The position numbers and the translations under genes are program-made. A model generated the notes under the pieces. The model was not told the origin of the DNA and did no database searches. It saw nothing but the letters and a program-made list of their open reading frames with translations. Below, one piece after another: positions 25,668 through 34,826 of a stretch of DNA of 64,000 nucleotides (positions within the stretch are counted from its first letter, which is position 1; every line of letters starts with the position of its first letter). Source of the DNA: UBA1366 sp047602575 (GTDB taxonomy: Bacteria; Bacillota; Clostridia; Oscillospirales; Ruminococcaceae). The stretch covers positions 558,001 through 622,000 of the forward strand of contig JASGGY010000003.1 in the NCBI GenBank assembly GCA_047602575.1, read 5' to 3'.

Positions 25668-25690
25668 TGTGAATATCTTTTGTGAATATT
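25668..25690. promoter_or_regulatory. Direct repeat TTGTGAATAT x2 upstream of the ROK gene
   Basis: TTGTGAATAT occurs at 25,668-25,677 and 25,681-25,690, 13 bp apart, in the AT-rich 200-bp gap upstream of the ROK-like gene. The arrangement could be an operator, perhaps autoregulatory. Confidence 0.3.
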
Positions 25691-25746
25691 TGCTTAATTC
25701 TCGCAAATTGCGCGATTTCGCCGGTTTTTTTACAAAAACGACACAC

Positions 25747-26637
25747 TCAGTTCGTTCCCTCAAGCATCAGGCGGTGCAATTTCTGCGCGGCGACGGACAT
25801 GGTTGCCTTTTCATTTGTCACAACACAGATTTCGCGGGGCGGAAAAGGCTTTTCGAGGCGCAGAGCAAAGAGTCTGCCGGCTTCGATCTCGCCGGCGGCA
25901 AACGCGCGCACAACGATGCCCACACCAAGGCTGCGCTGGGCGAATTTCACGATCAGCTCAGAGGTCGCAAGCTCGATTTCCGGCGCTAAGCGCACGCCGT
26001 TTTCGAGAAGAAATTCGTCCGCGGCGCGGCGGGCGGAGGTGGTTTTTTCCAAGCAGATGACGGGGAGCTTTTCAAGCTCCCGCAGCGGCAGGACAGTGTG
26101 TTCGATGGCACGGAATTTTTCGCCCGCAACGGCGACGTCCTCAATTTGACGCACCGGCACGGCGGTGACGCCCGCCGCTTCAAACGGTGTGCTGACCACA
26201 CCGAAGTCGATGCCGCCGCTCTTGAGCAGGCGCAAGGTTTCAGGCGTGGGACCATTTGACACGTTGATTTTCACGCGCGGATACAGGCGGTGAAATTCCT
26301 CGAGATGGGGCAAGAGGAAAAACTGAAGCGTCATGTCGCTCGCCCCGATGCGCAGCTCGCCGGCGTCCATGCTCAGCATACCGGCAAGCTTTTTTTCGCC
26401 GGTGAGGATTTCCTCGTAGCCGCGCCGGACGTGTTCGTAAAATACCCTGCCCTCGGCGGTAAGCGCCACGCCGCGCGCGCTGCGGGAAAACAGCTTGCAG
26501 CCCAGGTCCTGCTCAAGCTGGCGCACGGACTGGCTGACCGCGGGCTGGGAAATATAAAGCTGCTGCGCGGCAAGGGTGATGGACGAGAGCTTGGCGGCGT
26601 AATAAAAAACCTTGCAGTGTTCTAAGCTGGTGATCAT
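25747..26637 (-). CDS. LysR-family transcriptional regulator
   Basis: N-terminal winged helix (YYAAKLSSITLAAQQLYISQ, PAVSQSVRQLEQDLGCKLF, about residues 11-50) and a periplasmic-binding-like effector domain (about 88-296). The start at 26,637 is preferred over an upstream in-frame start because GGAGG lies nine bases before it. At 296 aa it is typical. It is divergent from the CapA-like gene, with a palindrome in between, so CapA or the regulator itself is the likely target. The effector is unknown. Confidence 0.9.
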   Translation of the reverse strand: MITSLEHCKVFYYAAKLSSITLAAQQLYISQPAVSQSVRQLEQDLGCKLFSRSARGVALTAEGRVFYEHVRRGYEEILTGEKKLAGMLSMDAGELRIGASDMTLQFFLLPHLEEFHRLYPRVKINVSNGPTPETLRLLKSGGIDFGVVSTPFEAAGVTAVPVRQIEDVAVAGEKFRAIEHTVLPLRELEKLPVICLEKTTSARRAADEFLLENGVRLAPEIELATSELIVKFAQRSLGVGIVVRAFAAGEIEAGRLFALRLEKPFPPREICVVTNEKATMSVAAQKLHRLMLEGTN

Positions 26638-26663
26638 GGCGGTTTCCTCCGGCGGGATAAGCA

Positions 26664-26694
26664 ATGATTATGAATGAGCGCTCACCCATTATAA
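26664..26694. promoter_or_regulatory. Palindrome TGAGCGCTCA in the LysR/capA divergent region
   Basis: The perfect 10-bp TGAGCGCTCA (26,675-26,684) lies between ATTA and TAAT half sites. It falls just downstream of a TATAAT on the minus strand (26,688-26,693), where a LysR protein could repress its own gene. Confidence 0.4.
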
Positions 26695-26731
26695 TTTTAA
26701 CATAAGAATGATGAATTTACAAGAAAAACAG

Positions 26732-26760
26732 TTGAAAAGACACAGAATTTATGGTAAAAT
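26732..26760 (+). promoter_or_regulatory. Sigma-A promoter of the capA-like gene
   Basis: TTGAAA (26,732-26,737), 17-bp spacer, TAAAAT (26,755-26,760), 55 bp before the ATG. Confidence 0.6.
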
Positions 26761-26815
26761 TAAAAAAGATTCTGATTTTTCTACACAAAAACAGCGGAAT
26801 GCGGAGGGGTTTGTC

Positions 26816-28027
26816 ATGAGAGGAAGCAAGTCTTGGCTGGCGGCGTGCGCGCTGGTCTGCGTGCTGGGCGCGGGATGCGCAACATTTGAGCCGATCGCAG
26901 TCAGCAGTACGGATACCACAACGGCAGCGACGACGTCAGATCCCGCCGCGACGACGACCGCAGCGCCGGAGGATTCCTCCGCGCCGGAAGCCGATGCGCG
27001 CGTGCACATTCTGCTGGCGGGGGACAATCTGATCAGCGACACGATTTACCGCAACGCCGCGGAGCTTGCGCAAAGCGAGGGCAAGGACGGCTATGATTTT
27101 ACGCCGACCTACGAGCACATCGCCCGCTTTGTGAAAGCCGCCGACCTTGCGATTCTAAACCAGGAAACCATCGTCACCGATGAATTCGAGCCGTCCCCCT
27201 ACCCCTGCTTCTGCTCGCCGGAGGCGCTGGGCGACACCATGGTGGATTTGGGCTTCAATGCGATTTCAATGTCGAACAACCATGTGATCGACAAGGGCGA
27301 AGCGGGCTTCCTTGCCACGCTTAATTATTGGGATGAAAAGCATCCGGACGTTGTGCATTACGGCGCATACCGCGATCAGGCGGATATGGACAGCATCGCG
27401 ACAAAGACCGTCAACGGCATCACCTTTGCGTTTTTGGGCTATATGGAATACACCAACGGGCTTTCCTTGCCCGACGGTTCGCCATGCAGAATCACCTACC
27501 TCAGCGAGCTTGACACCATAAAAAAGCAGGTTGAGGCGGCGGACAAGCTGGCGGACGTGGTGGTGGTTTCATGCCATTATGGGGTGGAAATCACCAATCA
27601 GGTTTCGGATCTGCAATACGATGTGACGCAGGATCTGGTGAACTGGGGAGCTGACCTGATCGTCGGCACACAGGCGCACACGATTCAGGAATGCGCCTAT
27701 ATCCCGCGCGAGGACGGCACAAAGGCGTTCTGCTATTACGGGCTGGGGAATCTGGTTTCGACACAGGAAACGGCGCTGGCGATGGTCGGCGCGCTGGGCG
27801 ATCTTTACGCGGTCAAGGATGCGGATACGGGAGATGTGACGTTTGAGCAATGCAAGGAAATTCCGGTGGTGACGTTCTTCCCATCGAATTATTCGGTTGT
27901 CACGACCTATCCCCTTTCGGAATACACGGACGATATCGCAAAAAATCAGTTCCACAACGACATGACAGTCAAAAGGATCAAGGACATCATCAAAACCGTT
28001 CCGGCGGAATTTCTTTCAATTGAATAA
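26816..28027 (+). CDS. CapA-like lipoprotein, metallophosphatase fold
   Basis: Signal peptide with a lipobox (LVCVLGAGC, Cys about residue 21) followed by a Thr/Ala-rich linker, so a cell-surface lipoprotein. The rest matches the poly-gamma-glutamate synthesis CapA family: LLAGDNLISDTIY, ADLAILNQETIVTDEF, AISMSNNHVIDKGEAG, VVVVSCHYGVEIT and VGTQAHTIQECAYI. CapA-family proteins have a calcineurin-like fold. No capB or capC is nearby, so capsule synthesis is not implied. The ATG at 26,816 follows GGAGGGG; an in-frame extension upstream has no such site. Confidence 0.88.
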   Translation: MRGSKSWLAACALVCVLGAGCATFEPIAVSSTDTTTAATTSDPAATTTAAPEDSSAPEADARVHILLAGDNLISDTIYRNAAELAQSEGKDGYDFTPTYEHIARFVKAADLAILNQETIVTDEFEPSPYPCFCSPEALGDTMVDLGFNAISMSNNHVIDKGEAGFLATLNYWDEKHPDVVHYGAYRDQADMDSIATKTVNGITFAFLGYMEYTNGLSLPDGSPCRITYLSELDTIKKQVEAADKLADVVVVSCHYGVEITNQVSDLQYDVTQDLVNWGADLIVGTQAHTIQECAYIPREDGTKAFCYYGLGNLVSTQETALAMVGALGDLYAVKDADTGDVTFEQCKEIPVVTFFPSNYSVVTTYPLSEYTDDIAKNQFHNDMTVKRIKDIIKTVPAEFLSIE

Positions 28028-28059
28028 TATTTTTATATCCGCATTTTGGTTTTATGACA

Positions 28060-28082
28060 TATGAAACGATTTCGGTTTCATA
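28060..28082. promoter_or_regulatory. Inverted repeat TATGAAAC-N7-GTTTCATA upstream of the GH31 gene
   Basis: Perfect 8-bp arms with 7 bp between them, 165 bp before the GH31 start and 30 bp after capA. A weak hairpin or an operator; related AGTTTC and CTTTCATA half sites follow within 35 bp. Confidence 0.35.
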
Positions 28083-28140
28083 AAGCCGGAAAGTTTCAAA
28101 TGTTTGCTTTCATATATTTATAAAATATAGAAAGTTACTA

Positions 28141-28169
28141 TTGCATTTCCGGGCATAATATCTTATGAT
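28141..28169 (+). promoter_or_regulatory. Sigma-A promoter of the GH31 gene
   Basis: TTGCAT (28,141-28,146), 17-bp spacer, TATGAT (28,164-28,169), 58 bp before the ATG. Confidence 0.5.
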
Positions 28170-28226
28170 AAAACTGTCAGCCGGATGATTGATCCGGAAA
28201 AAACAACTCTTGAAAGGATGCAGACT

Positions 28227-30560
28227 ATGAAATTTGCAGACGGCTTCTGGCTCAATCAACGCGGCTATGAAGTTTCCTACGCCAACCAGGCGTATGACGT
28301 TGCCACCGACGGCAAGTCCCTCTCGGTTCTGGCGACCCCCTATCATGTTCACAACCGCGGCATGACGCTCGGCGGACCGAATCTTGAAATCACCTACTCC
28401 GCTCCGCGCGCGAACACCATTAAGGTAAGCATCAAGCACTTCCGCGGCGGCGTGGATAACGGTCCTCATTTTGTCCTTTTTGAAGACGATTACACGCCGG
28501 AGATTGTCAATACCGACGCGTATGCCGAGCTGAAAGCCGGCGACACCCGCGTGCGCATTTCCAAAGCCGACTGGAAGGTCGAGTTCTTCTACGGCGAAAA
28601 GAAGCTCACCGGTGGCGGATGGCGCGCGGCGACCATTGTCAACGAGAGCAAATTCAAAGCCAAGGCGCGCCTGGACGCGCAGGTTGACGACACGTTCTGG
28701 AGCTATCCGAAGGATCGCAGCACCACCTATCTGCGCGAGCAGCTGACGCTTTCCGTGGGCGAATATGTTTACGGCTTCGGCGAAAAGTTCACCACATTCA
28801 CCAAGAACGGTCAGAACGTGGAGGTTTGGAACTCCGACGGCGGAACCTGCTCCGACCAAAGCTATAAATGCATTCCGTTCTATACCTCATCGCGCGGCTA
28901 CGGCGTGTTCGTCAACAGCTCGGACAAGGTATCGTTCGAGGTGGCGTCTGACACGGTTTCCAAGGTTTCGATGACCGTACCGGGCGAGGAACTGGAATAT
29001 TTCATTTTTGGCGGCGAAAACCTCACCGACGTACTGCGCGGTTACACCGACTTAACCGGAAAGCCCGCTCTGCCACCGGCTTACACGTTCGGTCTGTGGC
29101 TGACGACTTCCTTTACCACAACCTATGACGAGAAAACCATTACCTCCTTCATCGACGGCATGGCGGAGCGCGACATCCCGCTGCAGGTGTTCCACTTTGA
29201 CTGCTTCTGGATGAAGGAATACGAGTGGTGCAATTTTGAGTGGGATAAGCGCCAGTTCCCCGATCCGACTGGTATGCTCAAGCGTCTGCACGACGAAAAG
29301 GGACTCAAGTCCTGCGTCTGGATCAACTCCTACATCGCACAGCGCTCAAAGCTGTTTGACGAGGGCGTTGCGGGCGGCTATTTCATCAAGAACAAGGACG
29401 GCAGCGTGTTCCAGACCGACCAGTGGCAGCCCGGCATGGCGATTGTGGACTTCACCAATCCCGCCGCCTGCGAGTGGTACGCGTCAAAGCTGCGTGTGCT
29501 TTGCGAGATGGGTGTGGACTGCTTTAAAACCGATTTCGGTGAGAGAATCCCGACCGATGTGGTTTACTTTAACGGCGCAGATCCCATTAAGATGCACAAT
29601 TACTACACGTTCCTTTACAACCAGTGCGTGTTCAATGTTCTGAAAGAATTCTACGGCGAAAACAAGGCTTGCCTGTTCGCACGTTCGGCGACCGCGGGCG
29701 GTCAGCAGTTCCCTGTGCATTGGGGCGGTGACTGCTCGGCGGAATTCAGCTCGATGGCGGAAACCATCCGCGGCGGACTGTCGCTGTCGATTTCGGGCTT
29801 CGGCTTCTTCAGCCACGATATGTCCGGCTTTGAGGCAACCGCAACACCGGATATTTACAAGCGCTGGAGTGCATTCGGCTTGTTCTCCACCCACAGCCGT
29901 CTGCACGGCAACAGCTCTTACCGCGTACCGTGGCTGTTCGACGACGAAAGCTGCGAGGTGCTGCGCTTCTTCACCAAGCTCAAGGGCAAGCTGATGCCCT
30001 ACCTGTTCGCGCAGGCAATCAAGACCCACGAAATCGGTGTGCCGATGATGCGGGCGATGGTCATTGACTTTGCGGACGACCCGAGCGCATTGACGCTTGA
30101 CCGGCAGTATCTGTTCGGCGACAACATTCTGGTTGCCCCCGTCCTCAACGAGGAAGGCATCGCGGAGTATTATGTACCGGCGGGAACGTGGACGGATATC
30201 ATCACCGGAAAAACCTCTGAGGGCGGCAAGTGGTACAGCCACAAGTGCAGTTATTTTGAAATTCCGGCACTGGCAAGACCGAACTCGATTATCTGCTACG
30301 GCGACTTTAAAAAGGACTTCGAGTATGATTATGTAAACGGTGCGGAGTTTGTCATCTATGAGCTTACCGACGGCAAGTCTGCTTGCGTCAGCGTTTATGA
30401 CAAGGAAGCGAAAAAGGCAATCGACCTGACCGCTTCGAGAACCGGCAATGTCATCAGTGTAAGCTTCACGGAAACGACCGCAAGCTTCACGGTGACGGTT
30501 GCAAACACCGGAAAGAGCGTGACCGTCAACGGCGGCAGCACGGCGGTTATTGCATTATAA
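28227..30560 (+). CDS. yicI: Alpha-xylosidase, GH31 (YicI-like)
   Basis: Releases alpha-linked xylose, for example from isoprimeverose units. The 777-aa cytoplasmic protein has the GH31 layout: N-terminal beta-sandwich, barrel with MAERDIPLQVFHFDCFWMKE, nucleophile motif CFKTDFGERIP (about 431-441), acid/base region HWGGDCSAEF (about 496), and SGFGFFSHDMSGFE, which is typical of YicI-type enzymes. C-terminal beta domains follow. The start at 28,227 has AAAGGA at eight bases; upstream in-frame codons are discounted. It may be regulated by the nearby ROK or by the palindrome upstream. Alpha-glucosidase activity is the main alternative. Confidence 0.9.
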   Translation: MKFADGFWLNQRGYEVSYANQAYDVATDGKSLSVLATPYHVHNRGMTLGGPNLEITYSAPRANTIKVSIKHFRGGVDNGPHFVLFEDDYTPEIVNTDAYAELKAGDTRVRISKADWKVEFFYGEKKLTGGGWRAATIVNESKFKAKARLDAQVDDTFWSYPKDRSTTYLREQLTLSVGEYVYGFGEKFTTFTKNGQNVEVWNSDGGTCSDQSYKCIPFYTSSRGYGVFVNSSDKVSFEVASDTVSKVSMTVPGEELEYFIFGGENLTDVLRGYTDLTGKPALPPAYTFGLWLTTSFTTTYDEKTITSFIDGMAERDIPLQVFHFDCFWMKEYEWCNFEWDKRQFPDPTGMLKRLHDEKGLKSCVWINSYIAQRSKLFDEGVAGGYFIKNKDGSVFQTDQWQPGMAIVDFTNPAACEWYASKLRVLCEMGVDCFKTDFGERIPTDVVYFNGADPIKMHNYYTFLYNQCVFNVLKEFYGENKACLFARSATAGGQQFPVHWGGDCSAEFSSMAETIRGGLSLSISGFGFFSHDMSGFEATATPDIYKRWSAFGLFSTHSRLHGNSSYRVPWLFDDESCEVLRFFTKLKGKLMPYLFAQAIKTHEIGVPMMRAMVIDFADDPSALTLDRQYLFGDNILVAPVLNEEGIAEYYVPAGTWTDIITGKTSEGGKWYSHKCSYFEIPALARPNSIICYGDFKKDFEYDYVNGAEFVIYELTDGKSACVSVYDKEAKKAIDLTASRTGNVISVSFTETTASFTVTVANTGKSVTVNGGSTAVIAL

Positions 30561-30570
30561 ACAAGCGAGA

Positions 30571-30592
30571 ATCCTCCTGTTTTCAGGGGGAT
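30571..30592 (+). terminator. Terminator of the GH31 gene
   Basis: ATCCTCCT and AGGGGGAT pair with one G-T wobble around a 6-base loop, followed by TTTTCTTG. Confidence 0.65.
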
Positions 30593-30597
30593 TTTTC

Positions 30598-30626
30598 TTG
30601 CTTTTACGGGAATTTGGGTGTATAAT
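30598..30626 (+). promoter_or_regulatory. Sigma-A promoter of the methyltransferase gene
   Basis: TTGCTT (30,598-30,603), 17-bp spacer, TATAAT (30,621-30,626). It begins inside the T-tract of the preceding terminator. Confidence 0.55.
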
Positions 30627-30677
30627 GACAATGGTGTTGTTTTGCGGAAATATAAATATGACACAAGAGGAGCTTGT

Positions 30678-31424
30678 ATGGACAAGGCGGTTCTTGCGCA
30701 GAATAAGGCGAGCTGGGATGCAATCGCGGACGATTGGTTCGGGACGACGGCGCTGCCGGTATACGGATGTGGCGTTCCGACGGAGGATGATCTGCACTTG
30801 CTCGGAGATTTACGCGGCAAACGTGTGCTGGACATCGGCTGCGGAAGCGGACATTCCCTGCTCTGGTGCGCACGGCAGGGTGCGGCGGAATTGTTCGGCG
30901 TCGATTTGTCGGAGAAGCAGATTGCCAACGCGCAAGGACTTCTGGACGGCAATGGGATGAGATGTAAACTTTTCTGCCAGCCTATGGAGTCAAGCGAAAA
31001 TCTGCCGATTTGTTATTTTGATACGATTATTTCGGTTTACGCCATTGGGTGGACAACCGACCTTGCGCGGACGTTCGCGAACGTCGCTTCGTATCTCAAG
31101 CCGGGCGGAATTTTTGTGTTCTCATGGGATCATCCGCTGATGCACTGCGTGGACACGACGGACGGACAGGTGCTTTTCTCGGGCAATTATCTCGACGAGG
31201 ATCTGTTCACGTTTCAGAAAGGCGGAATGCCTGTGACCTTGCGGAACAAGAAGCTTTCAACCTATGTCAACGCGCTTGCGGACGCTGGCTTCGCGGTGGA
31301 GCGGGTTGTTGAGGAAAGCGATCCGGCACAGCTTGCACAGGCGTGCTTCTCCTCTGGATATTACAACCGGTATAAGGGCGAAAAATTCCCGCTGTCGGTC
31401 ATTATCAAAGCGCGGAAGCTTTGA
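30678..31424 (+). CDS. Class I SAM-dependent methyltransferase
   Basis: The 248-aa protein has the SAM-binding motif VLDIGCGSGHSLLWCA (about residues 52-67), the acidic end of strand 2 in LFGVDLSEKQI, and a later LKPGGIFVFSWDHPL. This is the Methyltransf_11/25 pattern; the substrate is unknown. The start at 30,678 follows GAGGAG by six bases. An upstream in-frame ATG at 30,618 overlaps the promoter -10 and is rejected. Confidence 0.88.
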   Translation: MDKAVLAQNKASWDAIADDWFGTTALPVYGCGVPTEDDLHLLGDLRGKRVLDIGCGSGHSLLWCARQGAAELFGVDLSEKQIANAQGLLDGNGMRCKLFCQPMESSENLPICYFDTIISVYAIGWTTDLARTFANVASYLKPGGIFVFSWDHPLMHCVDTTDGQVLFSGNYLDEDLFTFQKGGMPVTLRNKKLSTYVNALADAGFAVERVVEESDPAQLAQACFSSGYYNRYKGEKFPLSVIIKARKL

Positions 31425-31466
31425 TCGTTATAATTACAGATTATCGATTTCATAATAAATATATAT

Positions 31467-31495
31467 TTTACTTATGTCAGAAATTATGATAGAAT
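31467..31495 (+). promoter_or_regulatory. Sigma-A promoter of purA
   Basis: TTTACT (31,467-31,472), 17-bp spacer, TAGAAT (31,490-31,495), 47 bp before the ATG. No PurR box is recognised. Confidence 0.45.
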
Positions 31496-31542
31496 CAGAT
31501 TGCGGGATGATTTCCGTAATAACTTAACGGAGGAATTATCAG

Positions 31543-32835
31543 ATGGTAAGAGCGATTGTCGGCGCAAACTGGGGCGATGAGGGTAAGGGAAAAATCACGG
31601 ATATGCTCTCGGAGAACTCGGATATCATTGTGCGCTTTCAGGGCGGCGCAAACGCCGGACACACCATTGTCAACAATTATGGCAAATTCGCACTGCACAC
31701 CCTGCCGTCGGGCGTGTTCTATGACCACACCACGAGCATCATCGGCAACGGCGTGGCACTGAACATTCCGGCGCTGTTCAACGAAATCAAATCAATCACC
31801 GACAAGGGCGTGCCGATGCCGAAGCTTTTGGTTTCCGACCGCGCGCAGATGGTGATGCCCTATCACATCCTCTTTGACGCTTACGAGGAGGAACGCTTAG
31901 CAGGAAAAAGCTTTGGTTCGACCAAGTCGGGCATTGCGCCGTTTTATTCGGATAAATACGCAAAAATCGGCTTTCAGGTGCAGGAGCTGTTCGACGAGCC
32001 GGCGCTCAGAGAAAAGCTCGAGCGTGTGGTTGTGACGAAAAATATTTTGCTTGAACATTTATACAAAAAGCCGTTGCTTGACGCGGGTGCGCTGTTTGAC
32101 ACACTGATGGAATACCGCGAAATGGTGAAGCCCTATGTCTGCGACGTGTCGTTGTTTTTGTGGAACGCGCTGAAAGAAAACAAGACTGTATTGCTGGAGG
32201 GTCAGCTCGGTTCGCTGAAAGATCCCGACCACGGCATTTACCCAATGGTGACAAGCTCCTCGACGCTTGCGGCTTACGGCGCGATCGGCGCGGGACTTCC
32301 GCCGTATGAAATCAAGGACATTGTCACCGTGGTAAAGGCTTATTCCTCAGCGGTGGGCGCAGGTGCGTTTGTCAGCGAGATTTTCGGCGAGGAAGCCGAC
32401 GAGATGCGCAGACGCGGCGGCGACGGCGGCGAATACGGCGCAACCACCGGCAGACCGCGCCGCATGGGCTGGTTTGACTGCGTGGCGTCGAAATACGGCT
32501 GCCGGATTCAAGGCACGACCGAGGTCGCATTCACGGTTCTGGACGCGTTGGGGTATCTGGAAAAAATCCCCGTCTGCGTGGGTTATGAGATTGACGGCGA
32601 AATCACGACGGACTTCCCGACCACACAGCTGCTCGAAAAGGCAAAGCCCGTGCTTGAAGTGCTGGACGGCTGGAACTGTGACATCCGCGGCATCCGCACA
32701 TATGAGGATCTGCCCACAAACTGCCGCGCTTACATCGAATTCGCGGAGAAACAGATGGGCTTCCCCATCACGATGATTTCCAACGGGCCCAAGCGCGAGG
32801 ACATCATTTACAGAAAATCGGCACTTTCCAGATAA
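31543..32835 (+). CDS. purA: Adenylosuccinate synthase PurA
   Basis: GTP-dependent joining of IMP and aspartate, the first step of AMP synthesis. The 430-aa protein has the N-terminal GTP loop VGANWGDEGKGKITDML, FQGGANAGHTIVNNYGKFAL and the substrate motifs around TTGRPRRMGWFDCV and TAKNYCR-equivalent TEVAFTVLD. It is apart from the main purine block and has its own promoter. The upstream intergenic region holds no recognised riboswitch. A membrane GGDEF gene follows 33 bp after the stop, perhaps as part of the same transcript. Confidence 0.96.
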   Translation: MVRAIVGANWGDEGKGKITDMLSENSDIIVRFQGGANAGHTIVNNYGKFALHTLPSGVFYDHTTSIIGNGVALNIPALFNEIKSITDKGVPMPKLLVSDRAQMVMPYHILFDAYEEERLAGKSFGSTKSGIAPFYSDKYAKIGFQVQELFDEPALREKLERVVVTKNILLEHLYKKPLLDAGALFDTLMEYREMVKPYVCDVSLFLWNALKENKTVLLEGQLGSLKDPDHGIYPMVTSSSTLAAYGAIGAGLPPYEIKDIVTVVKAYSSAVGAGAFVSEIFGEEADEMRRRGGDGGEYGATTGRPRRMGWFDCVASKYGCRIQGTTEVAFTVLDALGYLEKIPVCVGYEIDGEITTDFPTTQLLEKAKPVLEVLDGWNCDIRGIRTYEDLPTNCRAYIEFAEKQMGFPITMISNGPKREDIIYRKSALSR

Positions 32836-32868
32836 CACACAAAAATACTTCCGACAGCAGGTGCGCCT

Positions 32869-33978
32869 ATGAAATCAATCAACACAGCGACCCAGTACCT
32901 GGTCAAAAAAGCATTCCATGCGGAGGCATATTACAACAGCAGTTCGGCGATGCTTCTGCTGGTGTGCGCGATTTTCAATCATCTGTGTAATATCGTAATA
33001 TTCCACATTGTCATGGACGGCTTTTTAATCCTGTACAACGCGGCGATGCTTGCCGTGATGGTGATGCTTTGTGTTGTTTCCGGTTTCAAGAAGCTGTCAT
33101 TCACGGCGTTCATTGCTTATTTCGATATCATTATCCATTCGATCTTGGCGGCACGCGCGACGGGCTGGCCGCTGGGATACGGACTGGTGCTGTTCTTCTT
33201 TGTACCGCTGGCGTTTTATCTGCCTGTTCCGCGGCGGCGCTACTCAGTGCTGATCAGTACGCTTGCGATGCTCTGCTTCGTTCTGCTGCGGATCGAGTTG
33301 AGTGACTTTACCATAAAAATCCCGATGACCTCGGCGGAAGTACTGCATATTTATCTGTTCAACACAATCAGCTGTTTTGTGATGACAATTCTGTTCTCTT
33401 TCATTTTTCATGTACACCGCACCAGCATGGTGCAAATGCTCGGTGACAAAAACGCCGCACTCGAGATTTTAGCGAACATTGATCCGCTGACGGGGCTGTT
33501 AAACCGCCGTTCAATGATGGCGAAAATCAACGGAGTTTTTTCCGCAAGCAGCGAGGGCACAACCAGCACGTTTTCTCTCATAATAGCCGATATCGACGGC
33601 TTTAAGCACATCAACGACCGCTACGGTCACAACACGGGCGATGCGGTTCTTGTCACCGTCGCACAGATCATCACCGGCGCGGTTCCCGAAAATGCCAGTG
33701 TGTGCCGCTGGGGCGGCGAGGAAGTGCTCATCCTGCTGCCGGATACGGATCTCGCGGCGGGGCGCGAAGCGGCTGAAACGCTGCGCAAAAAAATCGAACA
33801 AGCGCCGATCCACGCGGACACAACGGATGTGATACACGTGACGATGACATTCGGCGTGAGTGTAAGCAGCCCCAATCTGCCGCTGGACAAGATCATCAGC
33901 TTTGCTGACACGCGCCTTTATCTGGGAAAACAATCCGGCAAGAACATTGTGATCTGTCAGGATCCGGACGATCTGTAG
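32869..33978 (+). CDS. Membrane-bound diguanylate cyclase (GGDEF)
   Basis: Makes cyclic di-GMP from two GTP. Five or six membrane segments fill residues 25-185; a cytoplasmic GGDEF domain covers about 200-365. It keeps DPLTGLLNRR, ADIDGFKHINDRYGHNTGD and the active-site RWGGEEV (about 280-286, GGEEF-type). The RxxD inhibitory site five residues before the motif is absent (ASVC), so it is predicted to lack product inhibition. Type IV pili encoded later in the window are a plausible c-di-GMP-controlled output, but no c-di-GMP receptor or riboswitch was seen. Confidence 0.9.
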   Translation: MKSINTATQYLVKKAFHAEAYYNSSSAMLLLVCAIFNHLCNIVIFHIVMDGFLILYNAAMLAVMVMLCVVSGFKKLSFTAFIAYFDIIIHSILAARATGWPLGYGLVLFFFVPLAFYLPVPRRRYSVLISTLAMLCFVLLRIELSDFTIKIPMTSAEVLHIYLFNTISCFVMTILFSFIFHVHRTSMVQMLGDKNAALEILANIDPLTGLLNRRSMMAKINGVFSASSEGTTSTFSLIIADIDGFKHINDRYGHNTGDAVLVTVAQIITGAVPENASVCRWGGEEVLILLPDTDLAAGREAAETLRKKIEQAPIHADTTDVIHVTMTFGVSVSSPNLPLDKIISFADTRLYLGKQSGKNIVICQDPDDL

Positions 33979-33994
33979 TCTGATACCGCACAAC

Positions 33995-34024
33995 AAGCCC
34001 GCAAGGAATAAACCTTGCGGGCTT
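33995..34024 (+). terminator. Terminator of the GGDEF gene
   Basis: AAGCCCGCAAGG and CCTTGCGGGCTT form a perfect 12-bp stem with loop AATAAA, followed by TTTTTTG on plus. The convergent gene ends 10 bp later. Confidence 0.85.
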
Positions 34025-34033
34025 TTTTGTGTG

Positions 34034-34648
34034 CTATTTCACGGTAACGACGGGGGTAAACACCTCGTCCGCGGCAATCTGGATGCCGAAGCTCGCCGTG
34101 CCGCCGGCGGGGATCTGCGCGTTGTAGCTTTCCGGCGTGACGGTCACAGATGTGCCGGATTTTTTCAGCTTACAATTCCAGAAGCTCTTGATTTCATAGC
34201 CCGCGGGGACTGCAATCGTCACTTCCCACGTGTCGGAAACGCTCCCCTTGCTTTTCACCGTGAAGTCAAACTGCTGACAGGTCAGGTCGTTTTCCGCCCA
34301 GGTGTTGGCGACGGAATAGGCTGCGGACAGCTTGCCGCCGGTGTCGATCAGCTTTGCGGTGGTGGTTGCGGGCATGGTTTGCGTCGGAGGAACGGTCGTC
34401 GTGACAGTCTGCGACGAAACGGTCGTCGCGGCGGTTGTGACAACGGTTTGCGCTGTTGTGGTCGGCGCGGCGGTGAGCGATGTTGGTGTCGTGACTGCGG
34501 GTGTATTTTTTTTGCCATCGGACGCGGTGTGCGTTGCGGCGAGGATAACCAAAAAGGCTATGAGTACAAAAATGACGGCAATGCCGGTGATTCTCTGAAA
34601 GCGTTCGGCAGAAGCTGCGTCTTTCGGCGGTGTTTCATGGTCGGGCAT
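34034..34648 (-). CDS. Membrane-anchored protein with a CBM2-like cellulose-binding domain
   Basis: The 204-aa protein has a short cytoplasmic N-terminus, one membrane segment (ITGIAVIFVLIAFLVILAA), a Thr/Pro-rich linker of about 50 residues and a C-terminal domain of about 100 residues. That domain ends with GTSVTVTPESYNAQIPAGGT and ASFGIQIA, resembling the end of CBM2-type cellulose-binding modules (W...VTVT...WN...LPAGG...FGF). The start at 34,648 follows AGGGAG; a longer in-frame reading begins in the promoter. It has no catalytic domain. Likely a surface polysaccharide-binding protein. Confidence 0.7.
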   Translation of the reverse strand: MPDHETPPKDAASAERFQRITGIAVIFVLIAFLVILAATHTASDGKKNTPAVTTPTSLTAAPTTTAQTVVTTAATTVSSQTVTTTVPPTQTMPATTTAKLIDTGGKLSAAYSVANTWAENDLTCQQFDFTVKSKGSVSDTWEVTIAVPAGYEIKSFWNCKLKKSGTSVTVTPESYNAQIPAGGTASFGIQIAADEVFTPVVTVK

Positions 34649-34701
34649 CGGACCGGCTCCCTTCGTGGCGCACGGAAAAAACCGGCGCAAATCCTGCCAT
34701 G

Positions 34702-34730
34702 ATTATACTACAAAGGCATCCGTTTGTCAA
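34702..34730 (-). promoter_or_regulatory. Consensus sigma-A promoter of the CBM-like gene
   Basis: Minus-strand TTGACA (34,725-34,730), 17-bp spacer, TATAAT (34,702-34,707): perfect hexamers. Confidence 0.75.
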
Positions 34731-34826
34731 GGTTCGGTCTGCGGCGGTGCGGTTTTATGAATTCTATGATTTTCAACAAATTGAAAGATGGGAATTTCAG
34801 CAAAAGAACATATTTTCGATTTTCGC

